DNA from: Anaerolineales bacterium
GTDB taxonomy: Bacteria > Chloroflexota > Anaerolineae > Aggregatilineales > UBA2796
Length of the DNA: 64,000 nucleotides
Direction of reading: 5' to 3'
NCBI GenBank assembly: GCA_015075625.1
Contig: JABTTZ010000002.1
Coordinates: 248,001-312,000 of the forward strand
Below are positions 9,235 through 17,120 of the stretch, piece after piece. Every line of letters starts with the position of its first letter. Position 1 is the first letter of the stretch. The notes beneath the pieces were generated by a model. That model ran no database searches, was not told the origin of the DNA, and saw only the letters and a program-made list of their open reading frames with translations. A program made the translations under genes and the position numbers.

Positions 9235-9427
9235 CCTTTGTGATGGGCGGCAGAACAGGCAAGGACATCTTTTCGGTGAGGATTATAGCAAGTGAGCGCG
9301 GGGTGATGCACATCCCCTTTCGTTTCCCGTTCGTGCCAATCGCACATCTATCGTATACTTAGCCTCATTTGGGTAGGGAACTGCCCACCGGGTGGCAATG
9401 GGTGTCGATGGGAAAGAGACAGTCGAT

Positions 9428-10120
9428 ATGAAAATCCTCGTAGTGGATGATGAACAGACGATCCGCGATGCCTTAGGGCGGAAACTGCGCCGCGATGGGT
9501 ACACCGTATCCCTTGCCGCCAACGGCATAGAGGGGCTGCGCCTTTTCCATGCCGAACGCCCCGATCTCGTTGTACTGGATATTGTCATGCCAGAGATGGA
9601 TGGATTAACTGTCTGCCAGCGGATTCGAGAGGTTGCCGATACGCCTGTGATGATGCTCTCTGCCAATGCGATTAGCGAGGACGATATTATTCGGGGGTTG
9701 AATGCCGGCGCCGATGAATACCTTGTTAAACCCTTGCGCCTGAACGAATTTGTGGCGCGGGTGCAGGCGCTTCTCCGCCGCGCCCGGATGACGGGCGGGG
9801 AGACGGCAACAAGCTACAACGATGGCTACCTCAGCGTCGATATGCGCCGTCGTCATGTCTATATCTCTGGGGATCGCGTCCACCTGACGCCAACCGAGTT
9901 CAAGCTCTTGATCGTCCTGATGGAAAACGCCGGACGGGTGGTGACACAGCGGGAGCTTTTGGAGCAGGTCTGGGGGGAGCAATATGCCGACGAAATTTAC
10001 TATCCCCGCGTCTATATCGCCCAACTGCGGAAGAAGATCGAGCCGGACGCCGCCAACCCGGTCTATATTTTGACCGAACACCGCGTTGGCTATCGTTTTG
10101 AGAAACAGCCAACGCCATAA
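9428..10120 (+). CDS. OmpR/PhoB-family response regulator (orphan)
   Basis: A 230-residue two-component regulator. The receiver domain starts MKILVVDDEQ, with phospho-acceptor Asp51 (LVVLDIVMPEMDG) and conserved Lys in YLVKPLRL. The C-terminal winged-helix domain contains LTPTEFKLLIVL and ends GYRF. ATG 9428 is chosen because it begins the receiver fold exactly and follows a GGAAAGAG stretch; the earlier ATG at 9392 would add twelve unrelated residues. No histidine kinase is adjacent, so its partner and targets are unknown. Confidence 0.92.
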   Translation: MKILVVDDEQTIRDALGRKLRRDGYTVSLAANGIEGLRLFHAERPDLVVLDIVMPEMDGLTVCQRIREVADTPVMMLSANAISEDDIIRGLNAGADEYLVKPLRLNEFVARVQALLRRARMTGGETATSYNDGYLSVDMRRRHVYISGDRVHLTPTEFKLLIVLMENAGRVVTQRELLEQVWGEQYADEIYYPRVYIAQLRKKIEPDAANPVYILTEHRVGYRFEKQPTP

Positions 10121-10143
10121 GCTGCCGTACAGCCGAACCTCAT

Positions 10144-10174
10144 GGGGCGGGCGACCACACGGGGTCGCCCCGAC
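10144..10174. repeat. Dispersed hairpin repeat, family A copy 3
   Basis: GGGCGACC at 10149-10156 and GGTCGCCC at 10163-10170 form the same perfect 8-base stem as at 598-619. It lies in the 181-base gap between the response regulator and the EamA gene. The strand is ambiguous because the core is palindromic. Confidence 0.75.
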
Positions 10175-10301
10175 AAAACGCTCACGGGACGAACCGCCAC
10201 TACGGTTTTATGCCTTTTCATTCTAAACGTGTATATTTTGTGTAAGAATCTCCCTCTGAAGCACGTCTAAAGCTATCCACACAAATAGGATTTCCTCACT
10301 T

Positions 10302-11204
10302 ATGTTCGTCTGGCTTATGTTCCTCTCCGTCGGGGCGATCTGGGGATCGTCATACCTGTTAATCAAGATCGGCGTGAATGAGTTCGACCCAATCGCGCTC
10401 GTTGCTTTACGCCTCGGTATTGCCGCAGTCTGTTTTGCCGTGATGTTCCTCGTCACCCGCCGCCGCTTCCCGCGTGATCCGCGCACATTGGGCATTTTGG
10501 CGCTGGTGGGAATCACGAATACGGCACTACCCTTCATCCTGATCACATGGGGAGAGAAATACATCGACAGCGCCATTGCTGGCGTGTTGGTGGCAACAAC
10601 ACCGCTGTTCAGCCTTGTCATTGCTCACCTTGCTCTTGCCGATGATAAAATCACACTGGGAAAACTGCTCGGTTTGATCGCTGGCTTTACAGGGATCGTC
10701 CTCTTGGCGACGCGTACCGCCGGAGATGGGCAGAATTCCATTTTGGGGCAGGTGGCAATCTTAGGCGCGTCTGCCAGTTATGGCATTTCCTCGGTGATCA
10801 TCAAAAAGACGCTGAAGAACGTTGAGCCGATGACAGTGGCGGGGGTCACGCTGATGGTCGGCGGGGGGGCATCTGTCTTGTTCATGCTGCTCGCCGTTCG
10901 TCCCCTCCCCAATTTGAGCCTTGTCTCTACCGGGGCGCTGCTGGCGGTGATCATCCTCGGTGTGTTGAACACCTACATTGCCTATGTCTTGTTCTTCCGG
11001 GTGATCAAAGCGTGGAGCGCCACACGGGCGACGATGGTCACTTATATTGCCCCGCCCTTCAGCATCGCGCTTGGCTTGCTGTTTGGCAGCGAACGCTTCG
11101 ACATTCGCCTGATCATCGGGGCGGTGCTGATCATTGGTGGGGTTATCTTGGCGAACATGTGGAAAGATCAACCGCTGTTCAAAGCGCGAACGGCACAAGC
11201 GTAG
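10302..11204 (+). CDS. EamA/DMT-family transporter (RhaT-type permease)
   Basis: A 300-residue membrane protein with ten hydrophobic segments in two homologous EamA halves. Typical signatures are AIWGSSYLLIKIGV in helix 1, PLFSLVIAHLAL in the fourth region and the second-half repeat ILGVLNTYIAYVLFF. These are drug/metabolite-family exporters; the substrate cannot be told from sequence. It is monocistronic: the regulator gene ends 181 bases upstream and a strong terminator follows at 11247-11281. Confidence 0.9.
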   Translation: MFVWLMFLSVGAIWGSSYLLIKIGVNEFDPIALVALRLGIAAVCFAVMFLVTRRRFPRDPRTLGILALVGITNTALPFILITWGEKYIDSAIAGVLVATTPLFSLVIAHLALADDKITLGKLLGLIAGFTGIVLLATRTAGDGQNSILGQVAILGASASYGISSVIIKKTLKNVEPMTVAGVTLMVGGGASVLFMLLAVRPLPNLSLVSTGALLAVIILGVLNTYIAYVLFFRVIKAWSATRATMVTYIAPPFSIALGLLFGSERFDIRLIIGAVLIIGGVILANMWKDQPLFKARTAQA

Positions 11205-11246
11205 CAGCGGATTAGAAACGTCGTTTTGGTGAACCTTTCACCGTCT

Positions 11247-11281
11247 AGCCCCCTCGCCGTAACCAGCGAGGGGGCTTTTTT
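11247..11281 (+). terminator. Rho-independent terminator after the EamA gene
   Basis: AGCCCCCTCGC, an eight-base loop, then GCGAGGGGGCT form a perfect 11-base stem followed by a run of T. It ends the plus-strand transcript just before the convergent chitinase gene. Confidence 0.93.
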
Positions 11282-11285
11282 GCGC

Positions 11286-13013
11286 TTAGCGCAAGCTGTT
11301 CAACAGCGTCCGGCTGTTTGTAGAGAACACGCGGTTGTTGTAGACATCCCAGTTGATCGACCAAGTCATCAAGCCCCGGAAGGCTGGATAGCCCGCTGGT
11401 GTGCGCAAGACATACGCCCCGCCGTAGGACTGCCCTTTGACCAGATAGCGTAAGGCACGCTCAATATCGGCACTGGAAGTGTACCCGCCACCAGCCGCGC
11501 CCGGCGCGGCGGGCAAGCCAATGGCTACCTGATCGGGACGTAGGGCGGCGAACACGTTGTTGCTGCCGCTAGGGGCGCTGAACCCATAGAGCAGCATCTC
11601 TGCCATTGCTACTTGGAAATCAGCCGTGCCTTGCGAGTATCCGCGCCCATCCAAGCCCAACATGCTCCCTGAGTTGTAATGCTGAACGTGGACGAGGGTC
11701 AGAATGTCCCGCGTGGCGTGCAAGAGCGGAAGGTACGATCCCCAAATGCCGCCGTAGACACTGAACGCACCTTGTACATTCGCCGTTTCCGGCGCCATCG
11801 TCAAGATGAAATTTGCCCCGAACTGCGCACGAATTTGGCGAATGGCGTAAATCAGGTTGACAACAGGTGCTGATGTGGGATTACGAAGATCAGAATCACC
11901 CGCCCCAAGCGCCACTGAACGCCCCTCAAGGTCAATATCAATGCCATCGAACCCGTAATTCTGCATGATGTTGAGAACAGAGGTGATGAAGTTATTGCGC
12001 ATCGTGACGTTATCAAGGGAGACTTGCCCTTCTGCCCCGCCGATGGAGAGGACGACCTTTTGCCCTCGGCTGTGGAGGAAGGCAACATCGGCGCGGAAAT
12101 CATCGACGCTCTGAATCGCTGGATCGGGGTCAAAGGAAAGCGTTCCCGTGTTGCCCACTGGCACGGCGAAGGCGATGTTCACAATATCCCAATCTGCTGA
12201 GACATTGCGCAGACGCACCCCGCCCGCTTGGTTGATGAAGTTGTGCCAATAGCCGATTAGCAGTTTACTGGTGTTCCCTGGTGGGAGCGTTGGGGAGGCG
12301 GTGAAGGTGGGAGAGGGCGTAAATGTGCGTGAAGGTGTTGCCGAAATGCTTGGGGTGACCGTCGGGGTGAAGGTGCGCGTGAAGGTCGCCGTCAGCGGAG
12401 GTTGCGTTGGGTTGCCGCCACCGTAAACCTGCCAGAGCGCGAGTGTCGTTGCTGGCTCCCACCCAACAAGTGAGGTGTGCGCTTGCAAGCAGCGGTAGGT
12501 CTGCCCTTGATAGGAGACCAACGCACCGGCGGCGTAAGGGGTGTTCGGCTGCCATGCAGCGATGCTTGGTGTGTTTGTGGGCGGACCGAGAGGCGTATTC
12601 GTATTCGTGGGGGTGCGCGTCGGTGTGTTTGTGGCGGTGGTGGTTGGGACGCTCGTGTTTGTTGGAGGAAGGGTATTCGTCGGGATGCTTGTGTTTGTTG
12701 GAGGAAGGGTATTCGTCGGGATGCTTGTGTTTGTCGGGACACTTGTTGGGTTGCTTTGCGTCAGTTCCCACAGAGCGGGAACGTTGGGCGGCTCCCATCC
12801 GGTGAGGGAGGTATGCGCCTGACGGCAGCGGTAAACACTGTTGTTATAGGTGACAAGCTGGTTGACGGCGTAAGCTGTATTGGGCTGCCATGTGGGGGGA
12901 TTGCCTTGTGCATCGGTGTGTGTGGTCTGCCAGAAAAACAACGCACTAAAGACGACTGTGAGGGTGGCGAAGCAGAGAAAAGCGGACTTTGCGGATAGGA
13001 ACTTTTTCAGCAC
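11286..13013 (-). CDS. Secreted chitinase, GH18 with two CBM5/12-type chitin-binding modules
   Basis: A 575-residue extracellular glycoside hydrolase expected to cleave beta-1,4-GlcNAc polymers. A Lys-rich start and hydrophobic stretch (about 11-28) form a signal peptide. Two aromatic-rich modules, 41-83 and 153-196, share WQPNTAYA...YRC-QAHTSL-GWEP, the CBM5/12 pattern. They are joined by Thr/Pro/Ser-rich linkers (about 89-150 and 202-247), and the catalytic barrel begins near 249. The GH18 motif is complete: Asp356-Gly-Ile-Asp359-Ile-Asp361-Leu-Glu363, with Glu363 the proton donor. The barrel also shows KVVLSIGG. The linker DNA carries a 36-base tandem repeat. It is a single gene, convergent with the EamA gene. 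Confidence 0.94.
   Translation of the reverse strand: MLKKFLSAKSAFLCFATLTVVFSALFFWQTTHTDAQGNPPTWQPNTAYAVNQLVTYNNSVYRCRQAHTSLTGWEPPNVPALWELTQSNPTSVPTNTSIPTNTLPPTNTSIPTNTLPPTNTSVPTTTATNTPTRTPTNTNTPLGPPTNTPSIAAWQPNTPYAAGALVSYQGQTYRCLQAHTSLVGWEPATTLALWQVYGGGNPTQPPLTATFTRTFTPTVTPSISATPSRTFTPSPTFTASPTLPPGNTSKLLIGYWHNFINQAGGVRLRNVSADWDIVNIAFAVPVGNTGTLSFDPDPAIQSVDDFRADVAFLHSRGQKVVLSIGGAEGQVSLDNVTMRNNFITSVLNIMQNYGFDGIDIDLEGRSVALGAGDSDLRNPTSAPVVNLIYAIRQIRAQFGANFILTMAPETANVQGAFSVYGGIWGSYLPLLHATRDILTLVHVQHYNSGSMLGLDGRGYSQGTADFQVAMAEMLLYGFSAPSGSNNVFAALRPDQVAIGLPAAPGAAGGGYTSSADIERALRYLVKGQSYGGAYVLRTPAGYPAFRGLMTWSINWDVYNNRVFSTNSRTLLNSLR
12655..12744. repeat. 36-base tandem repeat in the chitinase linker
   Basis: Two identical 36-base units (12655-12690 and 12691-12726) are followed by a partial third unit. 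They encode the 12-residue linker repeat TSIPTNTLPPTN. Unit number could vary between strains through slippage, changing linker length without a frameshift. Confidence 0.85.
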
Positions 13014-13522
13014 GAGAGACCTCCCAAAACAAAAAAAGAAAATACCCTTTCGGGTTAGTTAGGAAACTTTATTTACTAACTCAATCAACTTTAGGGGAAA
13101 TTTGAAGGGTTGTCAAGAAATTGGTGAAGATTGTCCGTATGACTGGAGCGTATTTTAAAAAATCCTATCCCCCTTTTCCCGCTTGCAGGGAAAGGGGGTA
13201 AACAACCTCTCTCCGTTTGTTTATGGGGAGGGGCAAGGGGCGGGGTTTTGAAATGACGTGTAGATAGCGTTGGGTTAGATGGGCAAGTAGATGATATTAG
13301 CATCTTTGGTTCAGAACTAATAACCATCCATAGACAGGATGAGAGGGCGCAGGGTGCGGACGCCCCTGGGGCGTTCTCCCTACGGGCGTGCGGGCGGGGT
13401 GGCGGGTTAGAATGTCAACACACCCTAAAAGGGGCAAATGAATGGTAGCGCTATATCCCTCATGTCCTACCGAGCGCTTTAAAGGAGCGGCAGGCAGTTA
13501 GGGAGATGAGGGCAGCGGCGTT
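13014..13522. other. Non-coding spacer between chitinase and nucleotidyltransferase genes
   Basis: I see no credible gene in these 509 bases. They contain AT-rich DNA just upstream of the chitinase, where its promoter should lie, with a weak inverted pair GTTAGT/ACTAAC at 13054-13080. A C-rich hairpin sits at 13169-13198. The open frames here have no protein-like composition. Confidence 0.6.
13169..13198. repeat. C-rich hairpin repeat, family C copy 1
   Basis: CCCCCTTTTCCC, a seven-base loop, then GGGAAAGGGGG, pairing over 11 bases with one bulged T. Similar CCCCCTYTC/GARAGGGGG hairpins occur at 30757-30786 and 50768-50795. Confidence 0.6.
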
Positions 13523-13936
13523 CTATGGGAATCTGCACGCTTGGATCGCCGCCGCCAACAAGCCATCGGGGTCATAAAGGATGCGCATACCGTCACCGAT
13601 CACCTTCGCTGTGCCAGGGTCAAGGGGCAGCGCCGCCCAACTTGGATCGCTGATCCCAAACTCCACCTCACATGATCCCTCCCGCGCCCGTAGGGAGATC
13701 AGCCGCCCGTAATCCTCATACTGCACCGCCCCGAACGCGCCAAGCTGTTCGATCCATGTTGGATGATCGATGTATGGCGTTGGATTTGTTGAGAGAATCA
13801 CAAGATCAAGATCGGACTCAGGGGTGGCTGTCCCGCGTGCATAAGAGCCGACAAGGGCAACGGCGCGAATATCCGAAGTCACCCCTGCCCACGCCTGAAT
13901 CGCCGTTAAAAGGCGTTCTATACGGGGCGTGATCAT
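13523..13936 (-). CDS. Nucleotidyltransferase domain protein
   Basis: A 137-residue protein of the polymerase-beta-like nucleotidyltransferase superfamily. The motif Gly30-Ser31-x10-Asp42-x-Asp44 (LVGSYARGTATPESDLDLVIL) supplies the metal-binding acids that would transfer NMP to a small molecule or protein. The ATG at 13936 overlaps the ABC permease stop in ATGA, indicating translational coupling to the exporter. Length and sequence resemble MNT-like or aminoglycoside-nucleotidyltransferase-like proteins, but no HEPN partner is next to it, so neither a toxin-antitoxin nor a resistance role can be claimed. Confidence 0.8.
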   Translation of the reverse strand: MITPRIERLLTAIQAWAGVTSDIRAVALVGSYARGTATPESDLDLVILSTNPTPYIDHPTWIEQLGAFGAVQYEDYGRLISLRAREGSCEVEFGISDPSWAALPLDPGTAKVIGDGMRILYDPDGLLAAAIQACRFP

Positions 13937-14793
13937 GCGGTGATGTCTTGACGGTGAAAAAGGTAGACGGTCAGCCCAATCAGACCAATGATCCACAGGG
14001 TGAGAATGAGCAGGGACGTTTCCAGAGTTAAGGGGGGAAAGGTGCTGCCAAAGCCCATAGATGGCGAGGAGTGTCCTGTTTGCAACCATATGCTGGCGTT
14101 GTTGATGTTATAGCCGGGCATGAGTTGGTAAAGGCGCGTCAAGTTCGGAATGCGCAAGAGCCGTTCAAAGAGACTCAAGACGGGGATGAGGAACAACTCT
14201 GCGACAGAGAAAGCGAAGCCAATGATTAGCCCACCGGTGATTGAGCGCGTCAAGATGGCAGCAATTCCGGCAAACCCCGCCCCAACAATCGTCGTCAGCA
14301 GCGCCAAGCCCATGTTGAGCAGGTAGCGTGACTCGAAATTCGGCACAGGTGGGGGAGCCACCGGTTTGTTGGCAATAAGGTTCAACAACCCACTCCCCAA
14401 TGCCTGAATCACTGCTGAAGCGGTGAAGGCAACGAGCATCAGCACACACACGGAGAGAAATTTCATCAGAACAAGGGCAAAGCGACGGTTGCGGGGGACG
14501 ATGTTTTTCCATGTTCCCCAAATGTATTCCCCGGCAAAGACTGTTGCCGTCAGCCCCAACATAAGCAGTTGTCCAAGCTGGCTTGCCGGAACAACCCACG
14601 CCGCCAACATCGCCTCTGACCAGTTCATCCCATCTCGGAATTCAGGCGGGAGGCTTATCAGGACAAGGATGCTGATCACAATCACAAGAAGCGATGCTGC
14701 TGGAAAAATCCACACCAACCCAACCGCCACTGGACGGTTGCCGGTCACTTTTAGCCATTCAGCGCGAAAGAGCGCCCACGCCTCGCTAAACAT
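13933..14793 (-). CDS. ABC-2 type transporter permease
   Basis: A 286-residue membrane subunit of an ABC-2 exporter with about six hydrophobic segments, paired with the ATPase gene immediately upstream. The ATG at 14793 is chosen: it overlaps the ATPase stop by eight bases (ATGTTTAG), and the residues after it (MFSEAWALFRAEWLKVTGNR) match the usual cytoplasmic start of these permeases. Longer readings add unlikely sequence lying inside the ATPase gene. The substrate is unknown; such two-gene exporters move drugs, peptides or lipids. It is coupled to the nucleotidyltransferase by ATGA. Confidence 0.88.
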   Translation of the reverse strand: MFSEAWALFRAEWLKVTGNRPVAVGLVWIFPAASLLVIVISILVLISLPPEFRDGMNWSEAMLAAWVVPASQLGQLLMLGLTATVFAGEYIWGTWKNIVPRNRRFALVLMKFLSVCVLMLVAFTASAVIQALGSGLLNLIANKPVAPPPVPNFESRYLLNMGLALLTTIVGAGFAGIAAILTRSITGGLIIGFAFSVAELFLIPVLSLFERLLRIPNLTRLYQLMPGYNINNASIWLQTGHSSPSMGFGSTFPPLTLETSLLILTLWIIGLIGLTVYLFHRQDITA

Positions 14794-15706
14794 TCGTCTT
14801 GATTCCCTTTCCTGTGCCAGTGACATCAAGGAAGAATTCTTCCAAACTCTGCCGTTGGACAACAACCTGATAGACATCCACAGCGCGTTCAACAAGGGTG
14901 CGCACTATGGCGGGGGCGTCTTCAGGGGCGGCGGCGAGAGTCACCCCGTTCCCTTCGGGGGCCACCTGCCACCGTTCGCTGAGCGCGGCTACCAGTGTGT
15001 CATGCGGCGTCCCCTCAAGGTACAGGCGCGTTCCGCTGGAGAGCAGCGCCGAAACCGCTCCTTCGCGCAGCACTTCGCCGCGATGAATGATCGCCACCCG
15101 ATCACAGACTTGCTCCACTTCGTTGAGCAAGTGGCTGGAAAGGAACACCGTCCGCCCACGCTGTGTTGATTCCTCGCGGATCAATTGGCGAATCTCTTGC
15201 ATTCCCGCCGGGTCTAAGCCGTTCGTCGGCTCATCGAGGATCAGAATGTCGGGATTGGTGATCAACGCCGCCGCCACGCCGAGGCGCTGTTTCATGCCGA
15301 GGGAATAGGTGCGCACCCGCTGGTGGGCGCGGTTTGCCAAGCCGACACGATCCAAGAGTGCCTTGATTTGGGCTGGATCATAGCGGTTGGCGGTGCGGGC
15401 GATCACTTCCAAGTTGCGCCACGCGCTAAGGTAGGGATAAAAGGCGGGACCTTCGGCAATTGCCCCAACGCGGCGCAAGACATTGTGTTCACGGCGGACA
15501 TGCTGCCCAAAAAGGTAGACGTTTCCGGCGGTGGGGCGGACAAGATCAAGCATGATGCGGATTGCCGTCGTCTTGCCCGCGCCGTTGGGACCCAAAAAGC
15601 CAAAGACTTGTCCGGTGGGAATCTCTAAGGTGATTCCTTTTAAGGCATGGATGCGCCGGAATTTCTTCGTGATTCCCTCTAGCCGAATTGCCGGATCAAC
15701 AGTCAT
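14786..15706 (-). CDS. ABC transporter ATP-binding protein
   Basis: A 306-residue ATPase of the DrrA/CcmA-like exporter branch. Walker A is GPNGAGKT at 39-46, the signature is YSLGMKQRLGVA, Walker B is ILILDEPTNGLDP and the H-loop is VFLSSHLLNEVEQ. A C-terminal extension of about 80 residues is typical of this branch. ATG 15706 has AGAGG eight bases upstream; ATG 15710-15712, two codons earlier, has only two bases of spacing. It is the first gene of the ATPase-permease-nucleotidyltransferase operon. Confidence 0.92.
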   Translation of the reverse strand: MTVDPAIRLEGITKKFRRIHALKGITLEIPTGQVFGFLGPNGAGKTTAIRIMLDLVRPTAGNVYLFGQHVRREHNVLRRVGAIAEGPAFYPYLSAWRNLEVIARTANRYDPAQIKALLDRVGLANRAHQRVRTYSLGMKQRLGVAAALITNPDILILDEPTNGLDPAGMQEIRQLIREESTQRGRTVFLSSHLLNEVEQVCDRVAIIHRGEVLREGAVSALLSSGTRLYLEGTPHDTLVAALSERWQVAPEGNGVTLAAAPEDAPAIVRTLVERAVDVYQVVVQRQSLEEFFLDVTGTGKGIKTNV

Positions 15707-15740
15707 TGGCATGTCCTCTCGTCACATTTTTAGGGGTGGG

Positions 15741-16202
15741 TTAGGCTTTTCTTGCCTTTTCTTGACGACGTTTTTGCAGCCCATCAAGCACCCACGCTAA
15801 GCCGTTTTCCCGTTCGTTGTACATTTGGATGATCAGTTTGCGGTATTGGCGGATGGAGTTTACCAGCAAAAAGCCACGCACCAGCAAAAAGGTGGGGTTA
15901 TTACGAGGGACGATCACCGCCGCACGTCCGGTGGCATTTGGGTATTTATTGGCTGCCTCGCGGAGGCGCTGCCGCCCATAAGGTGTGAGTGTCTCAATAC
16001 CGGGTTTTGTCAGATCATAAACCAACCAGCGATCTGTTGTATTGCGGATGGTGACATAATCGACAATGGTATCATACCAGCGATCTACGGCGTCCTTTGA
16101 GGGGGGCGCGTGAAAGGTGAAGATCAGAATCTCACCATCGTGAAGGCGTTCAAGAGTCAGCGTTTCATCAATTCGTTCAAAGGTGGGTGTCGGTGTGGTC
16201 AT
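15741..16202 (-). CDS. Conserved-looking protein of unknown function
   Basis: I do not recognise a family with confidence. The 153-residue product is soluble, with mixed alpha/beta character: an early strand pattern EILIFTFHAPPS, a central RWLVYDLTKPG, then GRAAVIVPRNN and a C-terminal basic helix. The layout recalls STAS/SpoIIAA-like folds, but this is only an impression. ATG 16202 is chosen because AGGA at 16212-16215 is nine bases upstream. It is divergent from the response regulator at 16426 and lies 34 bases upstream of the ABC ATPase gene, so it may lead that operon. Confidence 0.65.
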   Translation of the reverse strand: MTTPTPTFERIDETLTLERLHDGEILIFTFHAPPSKDAVDRWYDTIVDYVTIRNTTDRWLVYDLTKPGIETLTPYGRQRLREAANKYPNATGRAAVIVPRNNPTFLLVRGFLLVNSIRQYRKLIIQMYNERENGLAWVLDGLQKRRQEKARKA

Positions 16203-16425
16203 AGTGAACATTCCTGTTTGTTCGATTACCTTCATCGCTAATCCTAACACAGGTCATCGGGACAAACGGGATATATACAAAGAACAAACTGAGAACAAAT
16301 AAGCTACCCGCCGTTTTCCCTCCGAACGTTTGAATCTGGCTTGCGTCGGGTTGTGAAGAATGATACATTTGTTTGAAGCATAGCGCTGGCATGAAAACAC
16401 ATCTCCACAAGCACAGGGACGGGGC

Positions 16426-17112
16426 ATGAGCGAAAAAATCTTAATCATCGATGACGAAGAATTCACGGTCAATTTGATTGCTCACCTGTTGGAGAAAAAA
16501 GGATACGAGGTGATCCGCGCCTATCGTGCCGAGGACGGCTTGCGCAAGGCATACCGCAGCCACCCGGATCTGGTGCTGCTCGATATTATGATGCCAGAGA
16601 TGGACGGCTTTGAGGTTTGTCGGCGGCTGCGCGAACTCTCCGATGTACCGATCATCTTTATCACGGCGAAAAGCGATGTGAAGGATGTTGTCAAGGGGTT
16701 GGAGTTGGGCGCCGACGATTACATTGTGAAGCCCTTTGAGAATGAGGAACTAATCGCCCGAATACGGGCGCACCTGCGCCGCTCGCCCTCTCCGGCGGGG
16801 GCAGAGGAAATCGTCTTTAACAACGGCGAATTCCGTGTGAACTTCCTCAACCGCGAACTGCGTGTGCGCAACAAAGAAATTCACCTAACACCGAAGGAAT
16901 TTAACTTACTTTCGGTGTTGGTGCGCAATACAGGGCGTGTTCTGACGCGCATTGAACTCGTCCGCGAGGCGTGGGGACCCAATTTCTCTGAAGCGGTGGA
17001 CAGTTTAAAACTCTACATCCACTACCTGCGCCAAAAGATTGAAGATGATCCACAGCACCCGCAATACATCCTGACCTCGCGGGGGGTCGGCTACCGATTT
17101 AACGGGAGATAG
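16426..17112 (+). CDS. OmpR/PhoB-family response regulator (orphan)
   Basis: A 228-residue regulator. The receiver has acidic pair Asp9-Asp10, phospho-acceptor Asp53 (LVLLDIMMPEMDG) and YIVKPF. The winged-helix output domain contains LTPKEFNLLSVLVRN and ends in GVGYRF. It resembles the YycF/PhoB branch more than the regulator at 9428. No kinase gene is adjacent. It lies eight bases upstream of gltX and may share its transcript. Confidence 0.93.
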   Translation: MSEKILIIDDEEFTVNLIAHLLEKKGYEVIRAYRAEDGLRKAYRSHPDLVLLDIMMPEMDGFEVCRRLRELSDVPIIFITAKSDVKDVVKGLELGADDYIVKPFENEELIARIRAHLRRSPSPAGAEEIVFNNGEFRVNFLNRELRVRNKEIHLTPKEFNLLSVLVRNTGRVLTRIELVREAWGPNFSEAVDSLKLYIHYLRQKIEDDPQHPQYILTSRGVGYRFNGR

Positions 17113-17120
17113 CATCTAGC

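Noticed and set aside
13091-13327. 78-codon minus-strand ORF in the spacer after the chitinase gene
   Set aside because: It is made up of a C-rich hairpin repeat and AT-rich DNA, has no ribosome binding site and shows no recognisable protein features.
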